Counted from the first letter of the stretch, positions 38,992 to 48,852 are shown. The stretch is DNA of 64,000 bases from Xanthomonas dyei (GCF_002939865.1 NZ_MDEE01000002.1:62001-126000); one strand, 5' to 3'. Notes: generated from the letters alone by a model not told the origin. Numbers and translations: made by a program.

Positions 38992-39371
38992 GGCAGATTC
39001 TCTTGCACCGCAGACAGCTGCGGCGTGGTGTCGTCGAGGAGTTCCAGGTCGGCCGCCGGCAGCCAGCCCTGCGCGCCATCGGCACGCTCGGACCACCACC
39101 AACCACCGTGTTCGTAGTGCAGCAACACGTCCTCGCCCTGACGGGCATCGAGTTCGCGCGCGTCGTAATCGCGCAGGGCTTCGGCCAGGCCGTCACCGAG
39201 CGGACGCAGCCAGGCCAGCGGCGCCCAGCCGGCGCGGCCGTCGTCGGTGGTGACCCAGGCAAACGCTGGCCATTCTTCATCGCGTACGCCCACGCTCACC
39301 TGCCGGCCCGCCTCAAAGCGGACCGGGTTGGCGTAGGCGGCGCGATGTGCGCAAAGCAGACGGGCGCGCAT
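38988..39371 (-). CDS. SH3-domain-like protein inside the dehydrogenase operon
   Basis: The 127-residue product begins MRARLLCAHRAAYANPVRF and seems to hold two SH3-like beta units: about 18-60 (QVSVGVRDEEWPAFAWVTTD, GWAPLAWL) and about 80-120 (ARELDARQGEDVLLHYEHGG, GWWWSERADGAQGWLPAADL). The second matches the SH3 pattern ALYDY...GD/E...W-W...G-WxP. It starts one base after the E1beta stop and its own stop overlaps the E2 start (ATGA), so it is locked into the complex operon. Its function is unknown; it could bind proline/alanine-rich linkers of E2, but that is inference. ATG 39392 would overlap E1beta. Confidence 0.75.
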   Translation of the reverse strand: MRARLLCAHRAAYANPVRFEAGRQVSVGVRDEEWPAFAWVTTDDGRAGWAPLAWLRPLGDGLAEALRDYDARELDARQGEDVLLHYEHGGWWWSERADGAQGWLPAADLELLDDTTPQLSAVQENLP

Positions 39372-39372
39372 G

Positions 39373-40356
39373 TCAGCCCGCAGCCACCGCACGGCGCGCT
39401 GCCGTGACGATCCGCTCCACGCTCGGCAGATACTTCATTTCCAGCCGGAACAGCGGGATATGCGTGTCGTAACCGGTGACGCGTTCGACCGGCGCGAGCA
39501 GGTCGTACATCGATTTTTCGGCGAGCTGGGCGGCGATCTCGGCACCGAAGCCGGCGGTGCGCGGTGCCTCCTGCACGATCACGCAGCGGCCGGTCTTGGC
39601 CACCGATTCGGCAATGGTGTCGAAGTCCAGCGGGCGCAGCGTGGCCACGTCGATGACTTCGGCGCTGATGCCTTCGCCAGCGAGTTTGTCGGCCGCTTCC
39701 AGCGCTTCTTTGACCTGCGCGCCCCAGGTGACCAGGGTGACGTCGGTGCCGTCGCGCAGCACGAAGCACACATCCAGCGGCAATGCTTCGCCATCGTTGG
39801 CGACCACTTCCTTGTATTGCCGATAGATGCGCTTGGGCTCCATGTAGATCACCGGATCCGGGTCGCGGATCGCGGCCAGCAACAGGCCGTACGCGCGCTG
39901 CGGCGAGGACGGCAGCACCACGCGCAAACCGGGCACGTTGGTGAAGATGGCTTCGTTGGCTTCGCTGTGATGTTCCGGTGCGCGGATGCCGCCGCCCCAC
40001 GGCACGCGCAGCACCATCGGGCAATGCAGGCGGCCACGGGTACGGTTGCGCAGGCGTGCGGCGTGGCAGATCAGGTGATCGACCATGGGATACACGAAGC
40101 CGTCGAACTGCGCTTCGGCCACCGGCTTCATGCCTTGTGCGGCCAGGCCGACGCTGAGGCCGGCGATGGTGGTTTCATCCAGCGGGGTATCGAGCACGCG
40201 CTCGCTGCCGAAGCGCTGCTGCAGGCCGGCAGTGGCGCGGAACACGCCGCCGTTGACGCCCACGTCCTCGCCCAGCACCAGCACTGCGGGGTCGTGCTCC
40301 AGCTCCCAGGCCAGCGCCTGGGTGATGGCTTCGATCAAGGTGATGGGTGAACTCAT
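39373..40356 (-). CDS. 2-oxoacid dehydrogenase E1 component, beta subunit
   Basis: With E1alpha this subunit decarboxylates a 2-oxoacid using thiamine diphosphate. The 327 residues starting MSSPITLIEAITQALAWELE show the family blocks VLVLGEDVGVNGGVFRAT, RVLDTPLDETTIAGLSVGLA, PWGGGIRAPEHHSEANEAIF, GLRVVLPSSP and the C-terminal transketolase domain (CVIVQEAPRTAGFGAEIA). The start at 40356 is chosen because GGAG lies eight bases upstream and gives the normal family length; an ATG at 40443 overlapping E1alpha would add 29 non-family residues. Confidence 0.94.
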   Translation of the reverse strand: MSSPITLIEAITQALAWELEHDPAVLVLGEDVGVNGGVFRATAGLQQRFGSERVLDTPLDETTIAGLSVGLAAQGMKPVAEAQFDGFVYPMVDHLICHAARLRNRTRGRLHCPMVLRVPWGGGIRAPEHHSEANEAIFTNVPGLRVVLPSSPQRAYGLLLAAIRDPDPVIYMEPKRIYRQYKEVVANDGEALPLDVCFVLRDGTDVTLVTWGAQVKEALEAADKLAGEGISAEVIDVATLRPLDFDTIAESVAKTGRCVIVQEAPRTAGFGAEIAAQLAEKSMYDLLAPVERVTGYDTHIPLFRLEMKYLPSVERIVTAARRAVAAG

Positions 40357-40435
40357 GGCACTGTCTCCGCGCGTGGCTGCGGCGTTGTAGGGGGCACTGG
40401 CGTGGTGCGAGGTTTCCGCGTGTACCTGCTTGAGC

Positions 40436-41524
40436 TCATCCATGACGCGCCTCCAGGGCCATCACTTCGGCACGCTGCGCCAGCAACTGCGCCGGCGGGT
40501 CGCCATAGAGGTAATCGAACATGGCCTCCACCGGCTGCACCGGGGTATTGAGATAGGCGTTGACCTCTTCGTCGATACGCGCGCCGCATTCGGTCTTCCA
40601 CGCGTCTTCCTGCGCCTGGTCCCACAGACCTTGCGCGGTGAGATAGGTCCGCAGACGCAGCAGCGGTTCGCGCGTCCAGGCCTGTTTGACCTCGTCTTCG
40701 CCGCGATAGCGGCGCGCATCGTCGGCGGTGGTGTGGTCGGTGAGGCGATAGGTCATGAACTCGATCACCGTGCCGCCTTCGCCGGCCAGCGCACGCACGC
40801 GCGCCTGACGCATCGCTTCGAGCACCGCGATCAGATCGTTGCCGTCCACCTGCAGGCAATGCAGGCCGCCGGCCAGCCCCTTTTGCGCCAGCGTCTGCGC
40901 ACCGGTCTGCGCCGAACGCGGCACCGAGATCGCCCAGCCGTTGTTGATCACGCACAGGATCAGCGGCAGCTTGTAGGCGCCGGCCGAATTGAGCGCGGCA
41001 TAGAAGTCGGTCTTGGAGCTGCCGCCATCGCCGCAGCAGGCCACCGCCACCTGCGGCTTGTTCTGCAGTTTGAACGACAGCGCGGAACCGGCCGCGTGCA
41101 GGCACTGGGTGGAAATCGGCACGCAGATCGGGAAGTCGATGGCCGCATCGGCATCGCGCGGATAATCGCTGCCGCGCTCGTCACCGCCCCAGTACAGCAG
41201 TACATCGCGCGGACGTACGCCGCGCTCGAACATGGTGCCGTACTCGCGGTAGCTGGGCGCAAACACGTCGCCGCTGCGCATCGAGGCACCGATGCCCACA
41301 TGCGTGGCTTCGTGGCCCAGGCTGGCAGCGTAGGTGCCGAGCTTGCCGGTGCGCTGCAGGGCCACCGACTTGCTGTCGAAGGTGCGCACGAACAGCATGC
41401 GCTTGAACAGGGCGAGCAGGGTTTGCGGATTGGCGGCGTCGGCCGGCAGGTCGTCGCGGACGAAGTTGCCGTCCGCGTCCATGTATTGCAGATAGTCGAT
41501 CTGGAACTGCGCGGCTACGCTCAT
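40436..41524 (-). CDS. 2-oxoacid dehydrogenase E1 component, alpha subunit (pyruvate dehydrogenase-like)
   Basis: The 362-residue subunit binds thiamine diphosphate through GDGGSSKTDFYAALNSAGAY...NN (GDG near 170, NN near 200). Other blocks are MLFVRTFDSKSVALQRTGKL, GTYAASLGHEATHVGIGASM and TDHTTADDARRYR, the phosphorylation-loop region. The overall form is closest to Bacillus-type PdhA, but branched-chain dehydrogenases look alike, and xanthomonads make many iso-branched fatty acids, so BkdA1 is a real alternative. GAAGG lies nine bases before ATG 41524. It is the first gene of the four-gene operon. Confidence 0.92.
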   Translation of the reverse strand: MSVAAQFQIDYLQYMDADGNFVRDDLPADAANPQTLLALFKRMLFVRTFDSKSVALQRTGKLGTYAASLGHEATHVGIGASMRSGDVFAPSYREYGTMFERGVRPRDVLLYWGGDERGSDYPRDADAAIDFPICVPISTQCLHAAGSALSFKLQNKPQVAVACCGDGGSSKTDFYAALNSAGAYKLPLILCVINNGWAISVPRSAQTGAQTLAQKGLAGGLHCLQVDGNDLIAVLEAMRQARVRALAGEGGTVIEFMTYRLTDHTTADDARRYRGEDEVKQAWTREPLLRLRTYLTAQGLWDQAQEDAWKTECGARIDEEVNAYLNTPVQPVEAMFDYLYGDPPAQLLAQRAEVMALEARHG

Positions 41525-41633
41525 TGCGGCGACACCTTCATCAAGAAGTTTCAAATGATATGAGTTGCCATGTTAAGGACGGCGAAGCAAAACGCTGTCC
41601 TGCACCGCAACACATAATGATGCTGGCATGCAC

Positions 41634-41666
41634 AAAAAAAAGGGCGCGGACCAGGCCGCGCCCTTT
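41634..41666 (-). terminator. Rho-independent terminator after the exeM-like gene
   Basis: GGGCGCGG and CCGCGCCC pair around a six-base loop, with seven or more A residues on the left (a T-tract on the minus strand) and TTT on the right. It lies 36 bases beyond the nuclease stop codon and isolates it from the dehydrogenase operon promoter. Confidence 0.9.
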
Positions 41667-41701
41667 GTCGCAGTAAGAAACTGCGACGTGGTGCACTGCA
41701 A

Positions 41702-44700
41702 TTAGCGGCGGCCGGCGCCTCCGCCGATCGGGGTGACGATCAGCGCCGAATCGTTGGCCGGGTTGGCATCCGGCGATGCCGACGTGGCACTTGCCTGCAC
41801 GCGGATGGCACCGTCGACCGGGATCGGCTTGGCCGCCACGGTCAGCTGGAAGGCCAGCTGCGCGCCCGGCAGCACCACTGCCGCACTGCTGCACACGAAG
41901 CGGGCACTGCGCAGCGACTGCACCTGTTTGTCGCAGCGCCAGCCCTGCGGCGGCACCAGCTGCGACAACGCAGACACCGTATTGCCTTCGATCACCAGGC
42001 CGGGACGCTGCGCCGGCGCGGCACCGACGTTGTCCAGCAGCACGCGGTAGCTGGCGTTGAACGCGGTGGTCGGCAGACTGGCCGGGCCATCGAACCGCAC
42101 CGCCAGGTCGCTACGCGGCTGCGGCCGTGCCTGCACCACGACGGCCGCGGTGTCGGTGTTGTTGTCCGGCTGCGGGTCGGGCGATTGCGAGGCCACCGAG
42201 GCGGCCAGGGTGAGGGTGCGTCCGGCCAGGTCCGGGCTGGCATCCAGCTGCACTGCAAAGCTCTGCGCAGATCCCGCCGCAAGCAGGGGGATATTGCAGG
42301 TGAACGTGGTCTGCGTGGCGTTGGTCTGGTTCTGGCAGACCCAGCCCGTCGGGGCAGTGAGACGCGCTCGTGCCGGCAGGTCGAACACCAATGCCAGCGC
42401 GGTGAACGGGGCACGATCCGGTCCACGGTTCTCGACATCGACGGTGTAGTCGATGCGCTCGCCTTCGACCACCTGGTCGCGCGCGGCGGTGACAGCCACT
42501 CGCAAGTCCGCGTTCACCTGCTTGGTCATGCGCAACAGCACCACGGTGGGATCGTGATCCGAAAGACGGGTGGGCGTGTTGGCATCGTTGCGCGCGGTGC
42601 CGGGGAAATCGGCATTGATGCGGGCATGGCCCACCGACAGCGAGGCGATGTTGGGTGCGCGCATCAGCGCCGCGTTGGCCAGGATGTGATCCAGCGACTG
42701 CACGTTGCCATCGAAGGCGTACGAGTAGCTCTGGTCGGGCGTGTTGAACCAGGTCAGATCGGTGTAGTCCGGGTCGACCAGATCCACGCCATCGCCGCCG
42801 ACCACGGTCTGCACATCCGGCGCCGGTTTGCCGGTGACGGTGCCCATCGCATCCACATAGCCGTCGTTGAACTCGAAGGCGTTGAAGTCGCCCATTACCA
42901 GCACGTTTTCCGCCGGATTAAGTTGCTGACGCGTCTGCAGCAGGCGCGCCAGATACTCGGCCTGGGCCTGGCGCTTGGCGCGGATGCGGGTACCGGCTGC
43001 GTCGTCGGTCTCGGCGCCGTTGAGCGAGCGCTGATGCACCACGATGGCGGACAGCGGCAGCACGCGGCCGTCGGCCTGATGCACATTGGCCGTGAGCACC
43101 AGCGGCGGGCGGTCGTTGAGCAGGCTGACAGCGCCCGCCGGCTCGGTCCAGGTGGTGGTCTTGCCTTCCTGCGCGATGGAAAGCACTTCCACGCGCGGCA
43201 CGCCGGCGGCAACGTCGGCGGTCTTGACCAGGAAGCCGACGTCGATGCCGCCGACGTCGTTGCCTTCCTGCAGGTAGGCCACGTATTGCGGATTCGGTTG
43301 GCCGGAGCCTGCCGTATCGGCATTGATGCGTGCAGCCAATGCCTGCAACACGCTGAGGTTTTCCACTTCCACCGTACCCAGGATGTCGGGCAGATGCAGA
43401 TAACGGCGGATCGCCAGCGAAGCCTTGTTGAGGCGGCCCTGGAACGCGGCCGGGGTGAGCACCGGTTCGCCGATGGCCGGGTCGTTCTGGTCGTCGAAGA
43501 AACGTTCCATGTTGTAGGTGGCCACGGACACATCGTCGGCCTGCGGCATCGGTGCCGGACGCGGTTTATCCGCATCGTTGCAATACACCTGCGGGGTGCG
43601 TTCCGGGTACAGCGTGTAGCGGCGGAAGCTGTAATCCAGCGGGCCGACCACATTGAGCACCTGGCAACCAGCGGCCAGATCCAGCCGCTCGGCGCCGACG
43701 CCGGCACTGCCGACGGCGATCACTTCCGGGTTGGTGTTCCAGCGCGGCACGCCGACAGGCGCGGCGGCCGGCAGCGGGTCGGGCAACTGCACGCCGGGTT
43801 CGCGGAAGGCGCGCGGCACGCCGGTGACCACCGCATGGAACACGCCATTGCTGGTGGCCGTGGCGTTGGTCTCGTTGACGCTGCCGCCGGTGGGCGCATT
43901 GACGGTGAGGCTGGGCGCGGCGACGCGCATGCCTTCCAGCGCTTCGAGCTGATCGAAGGCGCCGGTGGGGCTGGGGAAGTCCGGGCGCAACAGCACCGGC
44001 GACGGCAGCGGGTTGCCGGTGGAATCGGCCAGCACGGTGACGCTGCCGCCGATTTCGGTCAGTGGCGGCTGGGTCGGGTCGGCGGTGGGCACGTATTCGA
44101 TCACCGTGCCCTGCACGCGCACCCGGTTGCCGATGGCGGCCGCTTCCGGCGGGGCGCTGCCGGTGTAGACGTAGACGCCTTCGGAGGTGGCCGGGTCGCC
44201 GTCGCCCTCGGTATCCGGGGCCTGCAGGAAGAAGCCGGCGCTGCGGCGTGCGGTCACTATGCCGGAGGTGGCCACCACCTGGCCGTCCAGCGGCGAGCGT
44301 GCGCCCTTGCCCTGGATGCTGTGGATTGGCAACAGATTGAAGTCGTCGTTGACGATGGTGCCGGTGGCACTGAGCGTGGCCGGCAGCGCGCCTGTGAGGC
44401 CGCTGATCTGCAGGCTGAAACGCTCGTCCGGCTCGGAGAGGGTGTCGCCGAGCACATCCACCGAAATGGTGGCGGTGCGGTCGCCTGCGGCAATGCGCAC
44501 GGTGGTCGCGGGCAGGCCGATGTAGTCGCTGCCGGCGGTGGCCGTGCCATCGCGCGTGGCGGCGGTGAAGCTCACCCCGCCGGCACCGGCCGGCTGGCTC
44601 AGGCTCAGCGTGAACACGACGCTGCGGCTGCCGCTATTGCCTTCGGCCTGGCTGACATCGTCCAACGTGGCGATCGGCTGGCCGCCGCCGCTGCATAGGC

Positions 44701-45289
44701 GCGCAGCGCTGGCGCTATTGCGCGGCATGGGTGCGCCGGTGGCGAAATCGGCCGCGTTGTTGTCGGTATCGCTGCAGCCATCGCCACCGCGCAGCACCGC
44801 CAGCGTGTTACTGGGGGCCGGCGTGGGCGCATTGCCTTCGGCGCAGCTGGCATTGCTGCCATAGCCGACCAGATCGGCGTTGCCGGTGGGGCAGGCGCCG
44901 CTCAGTGCGGACGCGGTGGTGCTCAGCGCCACCTTGCCGGCGGTACCGCTCAGGGCCAGGGTGCCGGTGGCATCGGGCGTGGGCAGCGCAACGCTGCCGC
45001 CGCTGCCATCGGCCTGCTTGACCAGGTAATACCCGCCGGCCGGCACGCTGCCTGCCAACGGGGTGGCCTGCCAGCTGCTGCCGGCGGCCGAGGCGTACTG
45101 CACCGACCAGCCGTCGAGGCTGACCGCGGTACTGCCGATGTTGTGCAGCTCGATGAAATCGCTGCGGAGGGTGGCGCCGCTATTGCCGCCACCGCCATAG
45201 ACCTGGCTGATGACGACCTGGGCATTGGCGTGGCCGGCAACGGCCAGCGCACAGAGAAATACGGCTGCACGACACTGCAACACATGCAT
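41702..45289 (-). CDS. ExeM/NucH-family secreted endonuclease
   Basis: The 1195-residue extracellular protein has a signal peptide (MHVLQCRAAVFLCALAVAGH, cleavage after ANA), a lamin-tail domain (VVISQVYGGGGNSGATLRSD to about 150), a Calx-beta domain (about 205-310, EGNSGSRSVVFTLSLSQPAG), an OB-fold region (about 315-420), then an exo/endonuclease/phosphatase domain with VATYNMERFF, ILGTVEVEN, LVMGDFNAFEFNDGY, HILANAALM and RLSDHDPTVVL (the catalytic His-Asp end). Two DUF11-like beta repeats close the protein. The ATG at 45289 places the signal peptide at the N-terminus; upstream codons are not family-like. It probably degrades extracellular DNA. Confidence 0.92.
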   Translation of the reverse strand: MHVLQCRAAVFLCALAVAGHANAQVVISQVYGGGGNSGATLRSDFIELHNIGSTAVSLDGWSVQYASAAGSSWQATPLAGSVPAGGYYLVKQADGSGGSVALPTPDATGTLALSGTAGKVALSTTASALSGACPTGNADLVGYGSNASCAEGNAPTPAPSNTLAVLRGGDGCSDTDNNAADFATGAPMPRNSASAARLCSGGGQPIATLDDVSQAEGNSGSRSVVFTLSLSQPAGAGGVSFTAATRDGTATAGSDYIGLPATTVRIAAGDRTATISVDVLGDTLSEPDERFSLQISGLTGALPATLSATGTIVNDDFNLLPIHSIQGKGARSPLDGQVVATSGIVTARRSAGFFLQAPDTEGDGDPATSEGVYVYTGSAPPEAAAIGNRVRVQGTVIEYVPTADPTQPPLTEIGGSVTVLADSTGNPLPSPVLLRPDFPSPTGAFDQLEALEGMRVAAPSLTVNAPTGGSVNETNATATSNGVFHAVVTGVPRAFREPGVQLPDPLPAAAPVGVPRWNTNPEVIAVGSAGVGAERLDLAAGCQVLNVVGPLDYSFRRYTLYPERTPQVYCNDADKPRPAPMPQADDVSVATYNMERFFDDQNDPAIGEPVLTPAAFQGRLNKASLAIRRYLHLPDILGTVEVENLSVLQALAARINADTAGSGQPNPQYVAYLQEGNDVGGIDVGFLVKTADVAAGVPRVEVLSIAQEGKTTTWTEPAGAVSLLNDRPPLVLTANVHQADGRVLPLSAIVVHQRSLNGAETDDAAGTRIRAKRQAQAEYLARLLQTRQQLNPAENVLVMGDFNAFEFNDGYVDAMGTVTGKPAPDVQTVVGGDGVDLVDPDYTDLTWFNTPDQSYSYAFDGNVQSLDHILANAALMRAPNIASLSVGHARINADFPGTARNDANTPTRLSDHDPTVVLLRMTKQVNADLRVAVTAARDQVVEGERIDYTVDVENRGPDRAPFTALALVFDLPARARLTAPTGWVCQNQTNATQTTFTCNIPLLAAGSAQSFAVQLDASPDLAGRTLTLAASVASQSPDPQPDNNTDTAAVVVQARPQPRSDLAVRFDGPASLPTTAFNASYRVLLDNVGAAPAQRPGLVIEGNTVSALSQLVPPQGWRCDKQVQSLRSARFVCSSAAVVLPGAQLAFQLTVAAKPIPVDGAIRVQASATSASPDANPANDSALIVTPIGGGAGRR

Positions 45290-45604
45290 GAGATGAGAGT
45301 CCCCTGATCCTTGAGACGTGAAACGCTCCCCTGGTCCGGCCACGTCCCTGGCCGGCAGCGCCGTTCGATTCTGCATGAATTTGCAGACCTTGGTTGACGA
45401 TACTGTGACAGCGGTGCACTGGCTGAGACTGCACTGGCGGCTGGCCGGGTGGTTCAGAAGCGAAATAAGTCCCGGCGTCGAGCACGCCTGGACGTGTGGC
45501 GCTCGATGAGTCGCCGGGTCTGCGCGGCATGACTCAACCGCAAACCGCCAAACCCAATCCCCGCCGCTGAGCTACCCTGACCGGCCCGATCCATCTGCAC
45601 TGCC
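45290..45604. other. Divergent gap between the nuclease and tryptophan dioxygenase genes
   Basis: The 315 bases hold both promoters by position. No repeat, hairpin with T-tract or small gene was recognised. Confidence 0.5.
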
Positions 45605-46501
45605 ATGCCCGTCGACAAGAACCTGCGTGACCTGGAACCCGGCATCCACACCGACCTGGAGGGGCGGCTGACCTACGGCGGCTATCTGCGGCTGGATCAG
45701 CTGTTGTCCGCGCAGCAGCCGCTGTCCGAGCCGGCGCACCACGACGAGATGCTGTTCATCATTCAGCACCAGACCTCCGAGCTCTGGCTGAAGCTGCTGG
45801 CGCACGAGTTGCGTGCGGCGATCGTGCACCTGCAACGCAACGAGGTCTGGCAGTGCCGCAAGGTGCTGGCGCGCAGCAAGCAGGTGTTGCGCCAGCTCAC
45901 CGAGCAATGGTCGGTGCTGGAGACGCTGACCCCCAGCGAGTACATGGGTTTTCGCGATGTGCTCGGCCCCTCGTCGGGGTTCCAGTCGCTGCAATACCGC
46001 TATATCGAGTTTCTGCTGGGCAACAAAAACCCGCAGATGCTGCAGGTGTTCGCTTATGACCGACAGGGCCAGGAGCGCCTGCGCGAGGTGCTCGAAGCGC
46101 CCAGCCTGTACGAAGAATTCCTGCGTTACCTGGCTCGCTTCGGCCATGCGATCCCGCAGCAGTATCAAGCCCGCGACTGGACCGCCGCGCATGTTGCCGA
46201 CGACGCCCTGCGCCCGGTGTTCGAGCGCATCTACGAAAACACCGACCGCTACTGGCGCGAATACGCGCTGTGCGAGGACCTGGTGGATGTGGAAACCCAA
46301 TTCCAGCTCTGGCGCTTTCGCCACATGCGCACCGTGATGCGGGTGATCGGCTTCAAGCGCGGCACCGGCGGCTCCAGCGGCGTGGGATTTTTACAGCAGG
46401 CGCTGGCGCTGACGTTCTTCCCGGAACTGTTCGACGTCCGCACCTCGGTGGGTGTGCAAAGCCGGGCGCCGCAGGGTGATACGGACGCTGCCAAGGGCTG
46501 A
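45605..46501 (+). CDS. kynA: Tryptophan 2,3-dioxygenase
   Basis: This heme enzyme opens the indole ring of L-tryptophan to N-formylkynurenine, the first step of the kynurenine pathway. The 298 residues include the distal H55 ([11 protein letters not shown]) and the proximal heme ligand H240 (WRFRHMRTV), at the same numbers as in the structurally known Xanthomonas campestris enzyme, plus [20 protein letters not shown] and [15 protein letters not shown] for substrate binding. Other kynurenine-pathway genes are not adjacent. The downstream POT transporter gene starts 177 bases later in the same direction. Confidence 0.97.
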   Translation: MPVDKNLRDLEPGIHTDLEGRLTYGGYLRLDQLLSAQQPLSEPAHHDEMLFIIQHQTSELWLKLLAHELRAAIVHLQRNEVWQCRKVLARSKQVLRQLTEQWSVLETLTPSEYMGFRDVLGPSSGFQSLQYRYIEFLLGNKNPQMLQVFAYDRQGQERLREVLEAPSLYEEFLRYLARFGHAIPQQYQARDWTAAHVADDALRPVFERIYENTDRYWREYALCEDLVDVETQFQLWRFRHMRTVMRVIGFKRGTGGSSGVGFLQQALALTFFPELFDVRTSVGVQSRAPQGDTDAAKG

Positions 46502-46678
46502 TCAAGGCGAAACGCCGAGCAGGTCGCCAAGGCCGAGTCCCGCACGTCCCGCCCACCGCCATCAGGTCGCCGACTCCGGCGAATTTGACGCGTACATGAC
46601 GTCTAAGTGATCCTCGCGCGTCGCCCAGGGTTCCGCCCTGGGGCACCCAGCCATTACTGAATACGCAAGGGACACCAC

Positions 46679-48199
46679 ATGAGCGTTGACGCAACTGCGC
46701 CGACATCCGCTTCCACCCCGCCGCAGCCGCCTGCGCCTCCCGAGTTCCCCACACTGCTTGGCCACCCCCGGCCGCTGTGGATGCTGTTCATGACCGAGTT
46801 CTGGGAACGCTTTGCGTTCTACGGCATTCGCTGGGCGCTGACGCTCTATATCGTGGCCGAGTTCTACAACGGGTCTGGTGTCGGCGAGGCGCCGGCCAAC
46901 CGGCTCTACGGCGCCTATCTGGCGCTGGTCTACGCCTCGGCACTGTTTGGGGGCTTCGTCGCGGATCGATTGATCGGCTACCAACGCTCACTGTTGATCG
47001 GTGCAGTCGTCATGTCGGTCGGTCTGTTCCTGATCGCGGTGCCGAACGACCAGGTGTTCAAGATCGGCCTGGCGACCATCATCGCCGGCAACGGCCTGTT
47101 CAAGCCGAATGTCTCGACCATGGTCGGTAAGCTGTATCCGCTCAATGACCCACGCCGGGATTCGGGATTCACGATTTTCTACATGGGCATCAATGCGGGC
47201 GGCTTCGTTGCGCCGATCCTGACCGGCCTGCTTGCCGACAAGCTGTTCGGCACTGAAGCGATGCCGGCTTACAAGTACGTGTTCATCGCCTCCGGCGTGG
47301 GCATGTTGATCAGTCTGGTCTGGTTCTGGATGGGGCGTCGCCAACTCGGACCGGTCGGTTTGCCGCCGGTTGGCGGAGAAGGCATGGGCCGAACGCTGGC
47401 GGTCCTGGTGGGCACGATTGTTGCCATTCCGGTCGCCTACGGGCTGCTGCTGATCGATGCCAGCATCCTTGGTTGGATCCTGACCATTCTGTTCCTTGCC
47501 CTGTGCGGACTGATCCTGTTCGAAGGCATCCGTGAAGGCAAGGTACAACGCGATCGCGCTGTCGCCATGCTGATCGTCTTTGTGTTCAACGTGATGTTCT
47601 TCATGTTCTTCGAGCAGGCGGGCAGTTCGTTCAATTTCCTTGCCCAGAACATCGTCGAGCGCGACCTGGGCGGCTGGATGTTCCCGGTGGGTTGGTTCCA
47701 ATCGGTCAATACGTTGGCAATTCTGGTGCTTGGCCCGGTGTTCGTGTGGCTGTGGGTCGCGCTGAAATCGGCCAACCCGTCAATCCCGCGCAAGTTCGGC
47801 TTGGGTCTGATCTTCAACGGTCTGGCCTTTGCACTGCTGATGTACGCCTTGTCGGCCCTGGTCGACGATGCCGGCAAGATTCCCTTCTGGACGTTGTTCA
47901 TGGTCTATGTCATCCAGACCGTCGGCGAGCTGTGCTTGTCTCCGATCGGCTTGTCGATGACAACCAAGCTGGCGCCGGCCAAAGTGGTCGGTTTGGCCAT
48001 GGGAGGCTGGTTCCTGTCGGCCGCGATTGGTAACAATCTCTCCGGAATCTTCGCTTCCGCGGTAAGCGGCGAGACCGGCATGACCGTCGCGTCTGCATTG
48101 AAGGGCTACACTTTTGGCTTCTGGTCGTTGATCGCTGCGGGGGTGTTGCTGCTGCTGATTGCCCCATTGGTCAACAAGCTGATGCATGGTGTGAAGTGA
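46679..48199 (+). CDS. POT-family peptide transporter
   Basis: The 506-residue protein belongs to the proton-dependent oligopeptide transporters. It has the ExxERF signature (EFWERFAFYGIRWALTLYI, about 40-58), GNGLFKPNVSTMVGKLY and FTIFYMGINAGGFVAPILTG, and about 12-14 predicted membrane segments with the usual longer loop in the middle. It should import di- and tripeptides with protons across the inner membrane. A proline-rich cytoplasmic tail (1-25) precedes TM1. AAGGGACACCAC lies before the ATG. The lipoprotein gene 12 bases downstream is likely cotranscribed. Confidence 0.93.
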   Translation: MSVDATAPTSASTPPQPPAPPEFPTLLGHPRPLWMLFMTEFWERFAFYGIRWALTLYIVAEFYNGSGVGEAPANRLYGAYLALVYASALFGGFVADRLIGYQRSLLIGAVVMSVGLFLIAVPNDQVFKIGLATIIAGNGLFKPNVSTMVGKLYPLNDPRRDSGFTIFYMGINAGGFVAPILTGLLADKLFGTEAMPAYKYVFIASGVGMLISLVWFWMGRRQLGPVGLPPVGGEGMGRTLAVLVGTIVAIPVAYGLLLIDASILGWILTILFLALCGLILFEGIREGKVQRDRAVAMLIVFVFNVMFFMFFEQAGSSFNFLAQNIVERDLGGWMFPVGWFQSVNTLAILVLGPVFVWLWVALKSANPSIPRKFGLGLIFNGLAFALLMYALSALVDDAGKIPFWTLFMVYVIQTVGELCLSPIGLSMTTKLAPAKVVGLAMGGWFLSAAIGNNLSGIFASAVSGETGMTVASALKGYTFGFWSLIAAGVLLLLIAPLVNKLMHGVK

Positions 48200-48210
48200 G
48201 GAGAAAAGCG

Positions 48211-48801
48211 ATGCCGATCAAACCCATTGTCTGTGGCCTGCTGCTGGCCGGTCTGTTGAGTGCCTGCGGGCAGCACGCCGAGCAACAGGAGGCGCCACGG
48301 CCGCTGGATACGTCGATGCAGAAGCCACCCAGTGCCGACCCCAGCCAGCCGGTGTCCTCGGGCAATACGCCCACCGCAGCCGACATCGCGGCGGCGGCCG
48401 CGCTCAATGCGCAGTACGACCCGTCGCGCGATCCGGCTGCCGATCTGGAAACGGCCAAGGTCGAGGCCAAGCGCGGCGGCAAGCGCATCGTACTCAACGT
48501 GGGCAACGCCGCCTGCGAGCCGTGCAAGACGCTGGACGAGCTGATGGGCGGCGATGCAGAGCTGCGCAGCTTCCGCGATGCGCATTTTGTGGTGGTCAAG
48601 GTCAATCGCGATGCGGCCAACGAAAACGCCGCGTTCCTGTCGCAGTTTGCTCAACTCAACGACTACCCGTCGCTGTTGGTGTTGGACAACGACGGCAAGC
48701 TGCTGACCACGCAGACCAGCCCGGAGCTGCGCAAGGGCGAGGGCTTCGATCGCAAGAAGCTGTTCGACTTCCTCAAGCAGTGGGCGCCGCCGGAAGCCTG
48801 A
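48211..48801 (+). CDS. Thioredoxin-fold lipoprotein with CEPC motif
   Basis: The 196-residue product has a lipoprotein signal (lipobox LSAC, Cys19), a low-complexity linker to about residue 75 and a thioredoxin-like domain with C102-E-P-C105 (VGNAACEPCKTLDELM), FVVVKVNRDAANE and a cis-proline-like NDYPSLLVLDNDGKLL. It is probably a periplasmic thiol-disulfide or reductase-type protein anchored in a membrane. The ATG at 48211 follows GAGGAGAAAAGCG. It is 12 bases after the POT gene, and a strong terminator follows. Confidence 0.88.
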   Translation: MPIKPIVCGLLLAGLLSACGQHAEQQEAPRPLDTSMQKPPSADPSQPVSSGNTPTAADIAAAAALNAQYDPSRDPAADLETAKVEAKRGGKRIVLNVGNAACEPCKTLDELMGGDAELRSFRDAHFVVVKVNRDAANENAAFLSQFAQLNDYPSLLVLDNDGKLLTTQTSPELRKGEGFDRKKLFDFLKQWAPPEA

Positions 48802-48822
48802 TCTCCTGCGAATGCGTCATAC

Positions 48823-48852
48823 AAAAACCCCGCACTGCTGCGGGGTTTTTTG
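48823..48852 (+). terminator. Rho-independent terminator after the POT-lipoprotein pair
   Basis: AACCCCGCA, a short loop and TGCGGGGTT are followed by TTTTTT, 21 bases beyond the lipoprotein stop. The A-run on the left makes it potentially bidirectional, so it could also end the convergent MarR gene transcript. Confidence 0.92.

Noticed and set aside
42185-44698. 837-codon open frame opposite the exeM-like gene
   Set aside because: Antisense shadow; low-complexity His/Arg/Gly composition and no domain.
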